From Lichenicoccus sp963693035 (GTDB taxonomy: Bacteria; Pseudomonadota; Alphaproteobacteria; Acetobacterales; Acetobacteraceae): 64,000 nucleotides of DNA. Below, one piece after another: positions 7,959 through 16,155 of the stretch. The notes under the pieces were generated by a model. It was given only the letters and a program-made list of their open reading frames with translations, did not search any database and was not told the DNA's origin. The stretch lies in contig CAXMMQ010000003.1 of NCBI GenBank assembly GCA_963693035.2, positions 124,001 through 188,000 on the forward strand. The letters are read 5' to 3'. The position numbers and the translations under genes are program-made. The first letter of the stretch is position 1, and each line of letters starts with the position of its first letter.

Positions 7959-9266
7959 TTAAGCCGGCAAGGCCGTCACGTCCATTGCGGCCAGAGGCAC
8001 GGGCACATAGGTTCGGGACGCGTTGATGGTCCGTAGGATGGATCCGTCCACCCCCAGGGCGGTTGTGCTGGAGAGGTCAGCTCCCACGGTGGCGCCAGCC
8101 GTACTGTCCTCGGCGAAGACACGGCCACCCACCATCACCCGCAGGCCAGGATTTTGCGAGGCCCTCCGCGCCCGAATGATGGTTTCTGTCACCCGCGCCA
8201 TCCAATGCTCGCGACGGAAAGCCACACTCAGGGAGAGGTCCAGCACGTCCACCCAACTGGTTGACAGCATATCCTGCAGTGTCCCGTCGTCGGCCGGGTA
8301 CTCGCAATGAGGCGACCACCCCGCATCGCGTAGCACGGCTCCGTCCATGGCGGCGCCCAGGCGATGCAGCTCCCCTGGCTCTGGCGCGATCAGCACGACA
8401 GGATGCTTGCCCCGGTAGGCAACGCGCGCCGGCTGGGCTGCAGTCAGTAGGCGGACTGCATTCTGTAGACGAAACAGGCCTAGCGTTACCTCAAATTCGT
8501 TGCACCGATCCTCGGTCCACAAGTCGCCGAGTGCGCGAGCCGCCGGTTCAAACAGCCTCGCATACAACATGGGCAACGCCCCATTATGTGGGCGTAGCTC
8601 ATCGATCAATTCGCGCGCTGCCGTCTCGTCCGAAGCCGTCAGCAGCTCGGCCAGTTCGACGGCCCGCTTGCTCGCGGTGGGCACCCTCCCTCGTGTTGCG
8701 GTCGATAGCTGGGGGATCACCTTAGCCAGGATCACCCGCTTCAAAATCGCAGCGGTCGCGCTTTGCAGCGGCGTCCGGACAACGGCACCGGATGCCAGCT
8801 TTGCCTTCGACTCACTCGCTGAGAGCGGCAACAGCTTGACGAGTAGGGCGGGTGCCGCCTCTGGACGCTGGCGCAGGCCCTCGACGATTTCCTGGGGCGG
8901 CGCGATCACGTCGTGGCGCCAAGATGTGGTTGCCGGCACCTGGGCGGCCAGCTTCATGGTCCAGCCGTCGAATGTGCGGGCACGAGCCGGCTGGGAGTCC
9001 AAAACCTCCAGGTCGCGGTGGCGCTTGTCCACACGGATCGATCCCATTACCCGGTCCACGCTGTCAGGTGGCCCTTCCAGCCACTGGAAGAACCGGTTGT
9101 TGTCATAGAGCATCAGCCCCGTCACCGACTCGCGCTCGTTCCGCGCCTGCGCCACCTGCATTAGTTCACGAAGCTCAAATTGTGAGAGCGCACGCACAGC
9201 TTTGCTGCGATACACAATTGTCGCCAGCGTCGGTGATGGTGGGGTCGAAGTCAGCGGATGCAGCAT
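7959..9266 (-). CDS. AppA-like BLUF plus B12/SCHIC-like sensor protein
   Basis: A 435-residue protein with two modules. Residues 12-110 are a BLUF domain with Tyr19 (IVYRSK), Asn43, Gln61 (FFQWLEG) and Trp102/Met104 (DGWTMKL). Residues about 200-275 form a helical bundle with LGDLW (Trp250), as in cobalamin-binding helper domains. Residues about 285-420 are a Rossmann-like B12-binding-type domain with ELHRLG (His301), the position of the heme-ligating His in the SCHIC domain of AppA. Length and order match AppA of Rhodobacter, which joins blue-light and redox/heme signals to control photosynthesis genes. No photosynthesis gene is near. It could bind heme or cobalamin; the sequence alone does not decide. 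Confidence 0.85.
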   Translation of the reverse strand: MLHPLTSTPPSPTLATIVYRSKAVRALSQFELRELMQVAQARNERESVTGLMLYDNNRFFQWLEGPPDSVDRVMGSIRVDKRHRDLEVLDSQPARARTFDGWTMKLAAQVPATTSWRHDVIAPPQEIVEGLRQRPEAAPALLVKLLPLSASESKAKLASGAVVRTPLQSATAAILKRVILAKVIPQLSTATRGRVPTASKRAVELAELLTASDETAARELIDELRPHNGALPMLYARLFEPAARALGDLWTEDRCNEFEVTLGLFRLQNAVRLLTAAQPARVAYRGKHPVVLIAPEPGELHRLGAAMDGAVLRDAGWSPHCEYPADDGTLQDMLSTSWVDVLDLSLSVAFRREHWMARVTETIIRARRASQNPGLRVMVGGRVFAEDSTAGATVGADLSSTTALGVDGSILRTINASRTYVPVPLAAMDVTALPA

Positions 9267-9555
9267 GCAGCGAGATCCGTGTGGATGAACCTTCCCAATG
9301 GTTTTTCCGATACCCTGCTTGGTAGTCAGGCATCTAAGACGCCTTCGCTCATAGAAATCCTAGGCTTGAGCTTAGCAACGTCTTTTGCCCCATCTTCCGC
9401 AAAATGGTCGCATGGTCAAGAGATCGATGGTGTAACCGACCACTTGAACGCCGGTGTGCCGAGCCAGGTTACGGGCTCTGTGGGCGCCCGGCGCGCGACC
9501 CACAGGTACTGCACCAAAACCGGCGCCTCCCGCTCGACCTGCAGCTCGGCCGTCC
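9267..9555. other. Stretch without an identifiable gene
   Basis: Contains the promoter side of the AppA-like gene and, from about 9400, open frames continuing out of the repeat at 9556-9620. None resembles a protein I recognise. It is probably part of a partly deleted insertion element. Confidence 0.4.
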
Positions 9556-9620
9556 TCGTCCATCCCTCCAGCGGATACCGTCCGCATACCGGATGTCTCA
9601 ATCAACTGTGGAGCGGAGGA
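9556..9620. repeat. IS3-end repeat, left copy (inverted to 11155-11219)
   Basis: The reverse complement of this ~65-bp block matches 11155-11219 with one mismatch. It contains the leader region of the IS3-type transposase (encoding HPVCGRYPLEGWT). It cuts the 3' end of the scpA gene, whose last codons are made of this repeat. Confidence 0.85.
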
Positions 9621-10426
9621 TGATCCAGCGTTAGCTGTCGGTCGCGCGCGAGCTCTAGCCCGGCAGTGAGCGTGCTGGCTAAGGCCGATCGTGTCCGGAA
9701 GCTGCCCGGCTTCTCCATCTCCAGCTCCGGCAGGAAGGACGTCAGCGCGCTGCCATCCGGCAGCACCGCCAGCCGGTCGCGGATACGGGCAATGGAACCT
9801 GGCACCGGCCACAGGGTGCGCGGCGGCAGCCGGTAGGTATCCTCCATCTGATCCGGCAGTGCCAGGGCTGCGAGACAAGCCCGCATCAGCTCGGCGAGAT
9901 CTGCACCCTGGCTCGCAGTGCTTCCAACTCCCGCTTCTGCCCTGCCCCGCGCCCAGACATGGATGTCAAGTTGCTGGCGGCGTTCAAGCCAGTCAGCGGC
10001 GGCCTGGATGTGCTGCCGGCTGAGCAATTGCCGTCGGAGCCCCTCTGCCTCGCGGGCTGCAGCCTGCGCCTCCGGTGCAGTCGCCGGCAGGATCAGCCGC
10101 GCGCGCAGCTGGGTCAGCGTTGCTGCCATCACCAGCCAGTCCGCCCAACGCGAGAGCGACGACCTGGCTCGGGCTGCAAGGCCCCCCTGCAGCGCCTGCT
10201 CCAGAGCGGTGGCGAAGGCCTCAATCAGCGCCACGATCGACAGCCGCGACAAGTCGAGACGGTGTGTCCTCACCAGCTCAAGCAGCCAGTCGAGCGGTCC
10301 CTCGAAGCCCTCCACCGACAACATCGGCGCGTCGCTCTCCCGCCGGAGTGCACGCGGCGCCTGCTCCCAATCGGCCTCATCGGGTGGCGCATCTTCCAGT
10401 GCCAGCGGCTCGGCGTTGTCTGTCAT
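9602..10426 (-). pseudogene. scpA: ScpA-family segregation/condensation protein, C-terminus replaced by IS end
   Basis: From ATG 10426 the protein has the ScpA (kleisin) signature FEGPLDWLLELVRTHRLDLS at residues ~40-60, followed by a helical middle region. ScpA bridges SMC and ScpB in chromosome or plasmid condensation. The last residues (DHPPLHS) are encoded by the inverted IS repeat at 9556-9620, so the true C-terminal winged-helix end and any following scpB have been lost. The start overlaps the upstream stop (ATGA). The version with an unfamiliar upstream gene looks like the plasmid-borne type rather than the chromosomal one. Confidence 0.7.
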
Positions 10427-10896
10427 GCCGCCTGGTCGTAGAGCGGCCGGGTGACGAAGCGCAGCCGCGGCCAGTCGGCTGCCACCGCCGCCAGCGCCCG
10501 CCACGGCGTCCAGTCTGCCGCCCAGAAGCCGACCCGCAGCACCGCCTGCCCAGCCCCGACCGCCTCCGGCTCATGTGGTTCCGCGAGCACGACCACATGG
10601 CGCAATGGCTGAGTGGTGCCCCAGTGCTGCCACAGCCAGGCCACCGCCTGCGGATGGTCCGGCCCCAACGCCAGGACGCTCTTCGGCACTGGAGACAGCG
10701 CGTGCAGGTCCAACACACAGGCGCGGCTGCGCCCGACCTGCGCCACCGCCAGCGCATGCCGCCGCTCGGACGCCTCGCGCAGCTGCTGCGCCAGGATGCG
10801 GGCGCCTGAGGCGCTCAGCGAGCGCTCAGGTTCTGCCATTAGCCGGTGGAACCAGTCCTCCTGCAGCTGCTCGAAATCGAGCTGCCACGGGATCAC
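10423..10896 (-). CDS. Unidentified protein encoded upstream of scpA
   Basis: A 157-residue protein, GTG start at 10896, overlapping both the gene before it (GTGA) and scpA after it (ATGA), so it is translationally coupled to both. Its middle reads VLDLHALSPVPKSVLALGPD and its end LRFVTRPLYD. I do not recognise the family. It has no signal peptide or membrane segment and is rich in Trp, Leu and Arg. The tight coupling suggests a partner of the ScpA-type protein in plasmid maintenance. Confidence 0.65.
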   Translation of the reverse strand: MIPWQLDFEQLQEDWFHRLMAEPERSLSASGARILAQQLREASERRHALAVAQVGRSRACVLDLHALSPVPKSVLALGPDHPQAVAWLWQHWGTTQPLRHVVVLAEPHEPEAVGAGQAVLRVGFWAADWTPWRALAAVAADWPRLRFVTRPLYDQAA

Positions 10897-11054
10897 CTCA
10901 GCCCGGCAGCCGCAGCACGGAAGCGCGCCAGCTCTCCCACTGGTCCGACGATCGTCAGCCGATGCTGCAGCCAGTCGGTATCAAGCAGGCACAGCGCCTC
11001 ACCCGGCTCCGCTTGTCGCATTGCCTCAAGGAAAAGGTTACCGGGCTGAGGGTG
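10893..11054 (-). pseudogene. C-terminal fragment of the first gene of the scpA operon
   Basis: An open frame enters from the IS end at 11055 and runs about 54 codons (GNLFLEAMRQAEPGEALCLL, then DTDWLQHRLTIVGPVGELA) to a TGA that overlaps the next start. Its 5' part was removed when the IS end at 11055-11076 arrived. The product is unknown. Confidence 0.5.
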
Positions 11055-11076
11055 TTGCCTCACCTGAAATGTTACC
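11055..11076. repeat. IS terminal sequence, left copy of 22-bp perfect inverted pair
   Basis: This begins TTGCCTCACC and is the exact reverse complement of 24795-24816. The same type of sequence occurs as the less perfect ends of the IS481/ISNCY-like element at 23761-24782, so it is a terminal repeat of that IS family. Confidence 0.8.
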
Positions 11077-11154
11077 GGTGAACGCGCATGCGGCCATGAT
11101 GCCCTCGTCGATAGGGGGCATCATGAAGACGAAGATGACGCATTCTCTGCGGGC

Positions 11155-12240
11155 TCCTCCGCTCCACAGTTGATTGAAACATCCGGTATGCGGACGGTAT
11201 CCGCTGGAGGGATGGACGATGACGACAAAGCAGCTGGATGCACTGGGTGTTGGGCGTGGCGGGCGGATGTCGCGTCAGCGCAAGCGTGACGCGGTGCTGC
11301 GCCTCCTGCGCGGCGAGGACCTCGATACGGTGTCGCGCTCGCTCGGTGTGACCGCGGCGACGCTGAGCAACTGGCGTGACGCTTTCCTCGACGGCGGCGA
11401 GGCCAATCTCGCGAGCAAGCCGTTGGATGGGGAGGAGCGTGAGAGCGAACGCCTTAAGGCACGCCTGGGCGAGATGCTAGCTGCTGGAGCAGAAGATCGC
11501 GCTACTGGAGGGCAACCGTGGCCTTTGGCACGCAGAGGTCGAGGCGATGAGCCGAGTGCACTCGCCCAGCAGCGGCAAGCCCTATGGCCTCGCCCGGGTC
11601 TGCCGGATCTGGCGCAGTGCGCGAGCGAGCGTCTATCGGCATCGCCAGTCGGAGCCAGCGCGGCAGAGGCCGGGTCCATCAGGCCCGATGCCGGATGCGG
11701 CCCTGCTGGAACAGATCCGTGGCGTCCTCTCCAGGAGCCCCTTTCACGGCGAAGGTCACCGGAAGGTCTGGGCACGGCTGCGGATCGGCGGCATCCGCAC
11801 GTCGCTGCGACGGGTGCTGCGGCTCATGCGCGAGAACAACCTGCTGGCACCCGGTCGGGTTGGTCAGCCGCGCGGCCCGCGCAACCATGACGGCACCATC
11901 ATCCCCGCCACAATCGACACCAAGTGGGGCACCGACATGACCACGGCTCGCAATACATGTCCGACACCTTCCAGACCGAGATGCGCTTCCTGGGCATCCA
12001 GAGCTCACCCGCCTTCGTCCGGGCGCCCGAGGGCAACGGTTGCGCAGAGCGCTTCATCCGGACGCTCAAGGAGAACCTGCTCTGGATCCGGACCTTCGAC
12101 ACCGTCGAAGAACTACGGCTTGCGCTGCTCGCCTTCCGCGACATCTACAACTCCACCTGGCTGATCCAGCAGCTCAATTACCGAACTCCCGAGCAGATCA
12201 GGCACCAGAAGCTTTCAGCCGCCGCGGTCGCCGCGTAGGC
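11155..12240 (+). mobile_element. Degenerate IS3-family element
   Basis: A leader repeat (11155-11219) is followed by orfA and orfB remnants of an IS3-family element reading rightward. The right end is not defined. A second, different IS3 orfB fragment follows at 12290-12701. Confidence 0.75.
11219..12238 (+). pseudogene. IS3-family transposase orfA/orfB, frameshifted with core deletion
   Basis: orfA starts at ATG 11219 (TTKQLDALGVGRGGRMSRQ) and has a helix-turn-helix in VSRSLGVTAATLSNWRDAF; its frame breaks near 11475. orfB continues in another frame (SGKPYGLARVCRIWRSARAS, then GHRKVWARLRIGGIRTSLR). At 11940 it jumps from KWGTDMT straight to HGSQYMSD, which removes roughly 60-70 codons including the first catalytic Asp. 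The C-terminal rve part (NGCAERFIRTLKENLLWIRT) ends at 12238. It is inactive. Confidence 0.8.
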
Positions 12241-12289
12241 TGGTCATAGATGTCTCATCGACCGCAGGCGGTAAAATGCCTGGTCCCGC

Positions 12290-12701
12290 CGGGTCGTCGG
12301 CTACGCGCTCAGCCGATCCATCGATGCTCGTCTCGCCATTGCCGCTTTGAACGCAGCCATTCAGGTAAGGCAGCCAATGCCTGGCTGCGTCCACCACAGC
12401 GACCGCGGATCGCAATACGCGTGTGCCGCCTACCGCAAGGTGCTTGCCGACAACAAACTCGTCGGATCCATGAGCCGACGCGGCAATTCATACGACAACG
12501 CCAAGGCAGAAAGCTTCATGAAGACGCTGAAGGTGGAAGCGGTCTATCCCATGGCTTACGAGACGTTCGCCGATGTCGTCTCCGACCTCCCGCGCTTCAT
12601 TGATCAGGTCTATACGTCGGCTGCATTCAGCTCTGGGCTACCTGAGCCCCGCAACCTTCGAGGATCAACACGCCCGCCAGATGGTCAAAGTAGCCGCCTA
12701 A
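12290..12701 (+). pseudogene. C-terminal half of a second IS3-family orfB transposase
   Basis: The frame GYALSRSIDARLAIAALNAA, then VHHSDRGSQYACAAYRKVL and MSRRGNSYDNAKAESFMKTL, is an IS3 orfB integrase core with the second Asp and final Glu. A small deletion near 12615 shifts the frame before HSALGYLSPATFEDQHARQM, which ends at TAA 12701. There is no N-terminal half. The ISL3 element inserted 61 bp downstream. Confidence 0.75.
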
Positions 12702-12769
12702 TAGCGTCCACCCACAGGGGCGCACTCCACCGTGGGGTCAATTTTGGGCGCCGATTACCCCCCTCAGGG

Positions 12770-14515
12770 GGCTCTCCCGCACTTTGCGTGCTGTCGTTGC
12801 GGTTTCATACGGGGTTTAAAACACGAGCGCGCAGCAGGCTGAACCCGGCGCGGCCATACATCGTGCGCTTGAGCATCTTGAGGCGGCTGATCTGGCCTTC
12901 GACCGGGCTGGTGGTCCAGGGCAGGTCGATTGCGGCTCTGATTGCGGCGAAGTCGCGATGCAGGCCTGCGGCGAACCGCCCGAGCAAGGTGCCTCTGGCG
13001 GCGTCCAACACCTCGTCGAGGCTTTCTTCCGACTTGCGGCGTAGCAATGTGTTCATGCGCTTTGCCCAGGTGACCGCGATGTTGAGTGCCGGTTCTTCGC
13101 TCAGCAGCCGTGTCACGAACAGCTGCTCCTCAGGGGTCAGCCTCGTCGGGTCACTTGTGAGCAGGCTGGCCAACCTGTAGCCGCCGGGCACCGGCCAGAC
13201 TGGCCTTTGGGATCGACCGGCGGTCTCTCCGGGGCCTGACGAGGCTCGGCGACGCTCGCCTGCCCAGTGCCGTATGGTGGATGGGCGACCACGAAATCCC
13301 AGTGCCACCAGTTCACGCCAGAGCTGGGCAGAATTCCGACACCCCTCAGCCCAGCGTCGCTGCAGAAACTCGGCGAACGGGTCCAGCATCCGGTCGCGCG
13401 GCGGCTTCTTCCAGGATGGCGCATGACCCAGCCGTAGCCAGCGCTGCACCGTCTTGCGCTCTGCGCCGACCTCTGCCGCGACACGCCTGATTGACGCTCC
13501 TTCGGCACGCAGGCGGGCAGCTTCCTCATAGCGCAGCTGCCGTCGGGCACGAGAGGCATCGCTGATCCGCTGTGCCGCCCTTGGCAGCGATGGTTGTTGC
13601 GGGGACACCGGCGTCCGCTCGATGACGGCCTGCAACTCCATTCTGACACATTGAGCAGCGCGACCGGCAGCGGCCGTGTATCGGTCGACCATGGCTCGGA
13701 CGGCGTCACTAAGATTGCGTAGGAGATGCCAGCGGTCGGCAACCTGGACAGCGTCGGGTGCACCTTTGCGAATGCCGTCGGCATAGGCATTGGCACGATC
13801 ACGCGCGACGATCTGGACGCCAGGATGATCCTTTAGCCAGGCCGCGACAGTTGCGGCCTCGCGGTCGGGCAGCAGATCGACGACCTCGTTCCTCTCGAGA
13901 TCGACCAGCACCGTACCGTAGCGATGGCCGCGCCGCCACGCCCAATCATCGATCCCAAGCACCTGCGGCGTGGGCCGCCGTGTGCCATTGCTCGAACCTG
14001 ATGACGCCAGTCTGAGCAGCGTGTCCGGGCTGATCTGCGCTGCGAGACGTGACGCCAGCCTTGCTCCTGCTTCGCCGCCAAGCGCAAGCGCAAGGTAATG
14101 GTGCAGATCTCGCAGTCGGCTCGTCTGGCGACCGGAGAGCTGCGCCACGTCAGGCAGACGCTCAACGAAGGTACGGCGTGTGCACAGCGAATTTGTGCAA
14201 CGGAAGCGACGAGCGGCGACATGAAGCGTGACCGGGCGCCCCTGCCAGGGCAGATCCTGCAGCACCCGTCGGTAGAGACTGTGCACACGTGCTGACGAGA
14301 TATCACAGATCGGGCACTTCGCGGAGATGAGACGGGGCACCGTCTCGATCGTGACCAGCCCCGAAGAATGTATCACCTGAGTGATGCGGAGCATGTTCGG
14401 AACAAATGAACTGAGATCGGAAGGCACGAGGATGGGCACCATTGACGTGAGTCCATCGTCTCCTCCATCCGGCTCCGGAGTACAAGATCGACAGCACGCA
14501 AAGTGCGGGAGAGCC
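12770..14515 (-). mobile_element. Complete ISL3-family insertion sequence with 8-bp target duplication
   Basis: A 1,746-bp element bounded by perfect 27-bp inverted repeats (12770-12796 and 14489-14515, beginning GGCTCTCCCGCAC). It is flanked by the direct repeat CCTCAGGG (12762-12769 and 14516-14523), the 8-bp duplication typical of ISL3 elements. With an intact transposase, it is the only complete IS in the window, and the preserved duplication suggests recent insertion. It sits between a dead IS3 fragment and a truncated glutathione-transferase-family gene. Confidence 0.93.
12805..14442 (-). CDS. ISL3-family transposase
   Basis: A full-length 545-residue transposase. The N-terminal zinc finger has cysteines C43, C46, C82 and C87 (CPIC...CTNSLC). 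The DDE catalytic domain shows GIDDWAWRRG, then VARDRANAYADG, and near the C-terminus SPVEGQISRLKMLKRTMYG with the catalytic Glu. An internal helix-turn-helix (IRRVAAEVGAERKTVQRWLR) is also present. All parts are in one frame. Initiation could also be at an internal Met (residue 17). Confidence 0.93.
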   Translation of the reverse strand: MVPILVPSDLSSFVPNMLRITQVIHSSGLVTIETVPRLISAKCPICDISSARVHSLYRRVLQDLPWQGRPVTLHVAARRFRCTNSLCTRRTFVERLPDVAQLSGRQTSRLRDLHHYLALALGGEAGARLASRLAAQISPDTLLRLASSGSSNGTRRPTPQVLGIDDWAWRRGHRYGTVLVDLERNEVVDLLPDREAATVAAWLKDHPGVQIVARDRANAYADGIRKGAPDAVQVADRWHLLRNLSDAVRAMVDRYTAAAGRAAQCVRMELQAVIERTPVSPQQPSLPRAAQRISDASRARRQLRYEEAARLRAEGASIRRVAAEVGAERKTVQRWLRLGHAPSWKKPPRDRMLDPFAEFLQRRWAEGCRNSAQLWRELVALGFRGRPSTIRHWAGERRRASSGPGETAGRSQRPVWPVPGGYRLASLLTSDPTRLTPEEQLFVTRLLSEEPALNIAVTWAKRMNTLLRRKSEESLDEVLDAARGTLLGRFAAGLHRDFAAIRAAIDLPWTTSPVEGQISRLKMLKRTMYGRAGFSLLRARVLNPV

Positions 14516-14543
14516 CCTCAGGGGGTCAATATTCAATGCCGAT

Positions 14544-15065
14544 CTACACCTGCCGATGCTCGGCGGGGTAATAGTCACCGGGGCGAGCGCGGATTCGATC
14601 GAACGCCGAGTTGAGCATTCGGATGATCTCCGAGGACCCGTTTGAGACGATAGTGCCCTGCTCCTTGTCCCAGAGAACCGGCACCGTCACGCGCGAGGTG
14701 CAGGCTGGGTCAGCCCTCGTACACACCCCGTGCAGCGTGTATTGGCCGTTGACCGTGTCGGGCACGACGCCAGGTCCCGGCTCGAACGTCCAACCCTCGT
14801 CACCCATCAGCGAATGGACAACCGACAGACCGATGAGGTTTTCAAGCCCTTTCAGGCTGCGCAAGATCAACGCCCTATGGGCCCAGGGGCAGGCCAGAGA
14901 TACATACAGGTGATAACGGCCGCTTTCAGCCTTGAACGCCTTCCTGCCCGGCGCGGCGGACCCGTCGGCCGTTACCCAATCACGGAACACCGACGGCGGC
15001 CTCTGAAGCAGTCCGCTGGCGGTCACTGTCTCGATGCCGTTGACGCGCCACTCGCCGCTGATCAG
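14544..15065 (-). pseudogene. Glutathionyl-hydroquinone reductase (Xi-class GST), C-terminal half lost
   Basis: The N-terminal thioredoxin-like half is clear: FRDWVTADGSAAPGRKAF, then YVSLACPWAHRALILRSLKG with the catalytic Cys in ACPWAHR, and later VPVLWDKEQGTIVSNGSSEI. These enzymes reduce glutathionyl-hydroquinones. The family is about 310-330 residues; here the frame stops after about 160-170 in sequence next to the ISL3 element, so the helical C-terminal domain is missing. Homology extends upstream of GTG 15026 to about 15065, directly after the LLM gene stop. The start codon is unclear. Confidence 0.8.
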
Positions 15066-15066
15066 T

Positions 15067-16146
15067 TCACTTAACGCTCACCTCCAGGGTCCGGCTGATG
15101 TCGGTCGGCCCGGCGGCGGCCGCACGGACGACCGGCGCCACCTTCGTGCCGAGCAACTCGATCGAGCTCAGCATGGCGCCGTGTTCCAACAACGCTGAAC
15201 TCATCTGGAACGTCAGGCGCGAGATGCCGCCCAATGCCTCGCTCGCGGCAAGGACTTTCTCGGCGACCGTTTCAGGATCGCCGATCAGGTAGGCCCCAGA
15301 GGGGCCGCACAGCGCATCGAACTGCTGTCGCGTGGCGGGCGCCCAACCTCGCTCGCGCCCGATCGCCGTGAACATGTGCGCCCAGCCTGGGAAAAAGGTG
15401 TCGCGGGCCCGCGCCGATGTCTGGCCGACGAAGCCGAAAGCGTGAACGCCCACGCGCAGGGCTTCCGGCGAATGGCCGGCGCGCTGCCCCGCATGGCGGT
15501 ACAGCTCGACGAGGGGACGAAACCGGCGGAACTCGCCGCCGATGATGGCCACCATCAACGGCAGGCCAAGCGTGCCGGCTCGGGCGAAGGACGCGGGCGT
15601 GCCCCCGACGCCCACCCAGATCGGCAGCCGTGCTTGCTGGGGCCGGGGATAGACACCCTGGCCGGTCAGCGGCGGACGATAGCGCCCGGTCCATGTGACA
15701 TGGGTGTCATCGCGGATTCTCAGCAGCAGCCCGAGCTTCTCGGCGAACAGCGCGTCGTAGTCGTCCCGTTCCAGTCCGAATAGCGGGTAAGCCTCCCCGA
15801 ACGATCCCCGACCGACGACGATCTCCGCCCGCCCGGCAGCGACCAGGTCCAGGGTCGCGAACTCCTGGAAGACCCGGACCGGGTCGGCGGCACTGAGTAC
15901 AGTCACGGCGCTCGTGAGGCGGATGGATTGCGTCCGCGCAGCCGCCGCGGCGAGCAGGATGGCTGGTGCCGAGTCCAGGAACTCGGCCCTGTGGTGCTCG
16001 CCGATCCCGAACACGTCCAACCCGGCGTGGTCGGCCGCCTCGACCTCCTCTAATAGATTGGCCACCCGGTCGGCCCCGGTGAGCGTCCGTCCCGTCGCGG
16101 TGTCCGGGAACAGGGCCGCGAAGCTGTCGATGCCGATCTCGATCAT
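15067..16146 (-). CDS. LLM-class flavin-dependent oxidoreductase
   Basis: A 359-residue luciferase-like FMN/F420 monooxygenase. GEHHRAEFLDSAPAI near residue 48, the TSAVTVLSAADPVRVFQEF segment and VVGRGSFGEAYPLFG are typical of the bacterial luciferase superfamily. It would oxidise a small organic substrate with reduced flavin and O2; the substrate is unknown. It follows the pirin gene by 9 nt and was followed directly by the GST-family gene, so pirin, LLM and GST formed one leftward unit together with doxX. Confidence 0.85.
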   Translation of the reverse strand: MIEIGIDSFAALFPDTATGRTLTGADRVANLLEEVEAADHAGLDVFGIGEHHRAEFLDSAPAILLAAAAARTQSIRLTSAVTVLSAADPVRVFQEFATLDLVAAGRAEIVVGRGSFGEAYPLFGLERDDYDALFAEKLGLLLRIRDDTHVTWTGRYRPPLTGQGVYPRPQQARLPIWVGVGGTPASFARAGTLGLPLMVAIIGGEFRRFRPLVELYRHAGQRAGHSPEALRVGVHAFGFVGQTSARARDTFFPGWAHMFTAIGRERGWAPATRQQFDALCGPSGAYLIGDPETVAEKVLAASEALGGISRLTFQMSSALLEHGAMLSSIELLGTKVAPVVRAAAAGPTDISRTLEVSVK

Positions 16147-16155
16147 TGCCCGCGC

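Noticed and set aside
11080..11154. Possible small gene between the IS end and the IS3 leader
   Set aside because: Only 75 bp without a ribosome site or recognisable peptide.
12347..13180. 277-codon continuous frame from IS3 into ISL3
   Set aside because: Only the first ~90 codons are IS3 orfB; the rest is read-through across the insertion into antisense ISL3 sequence.
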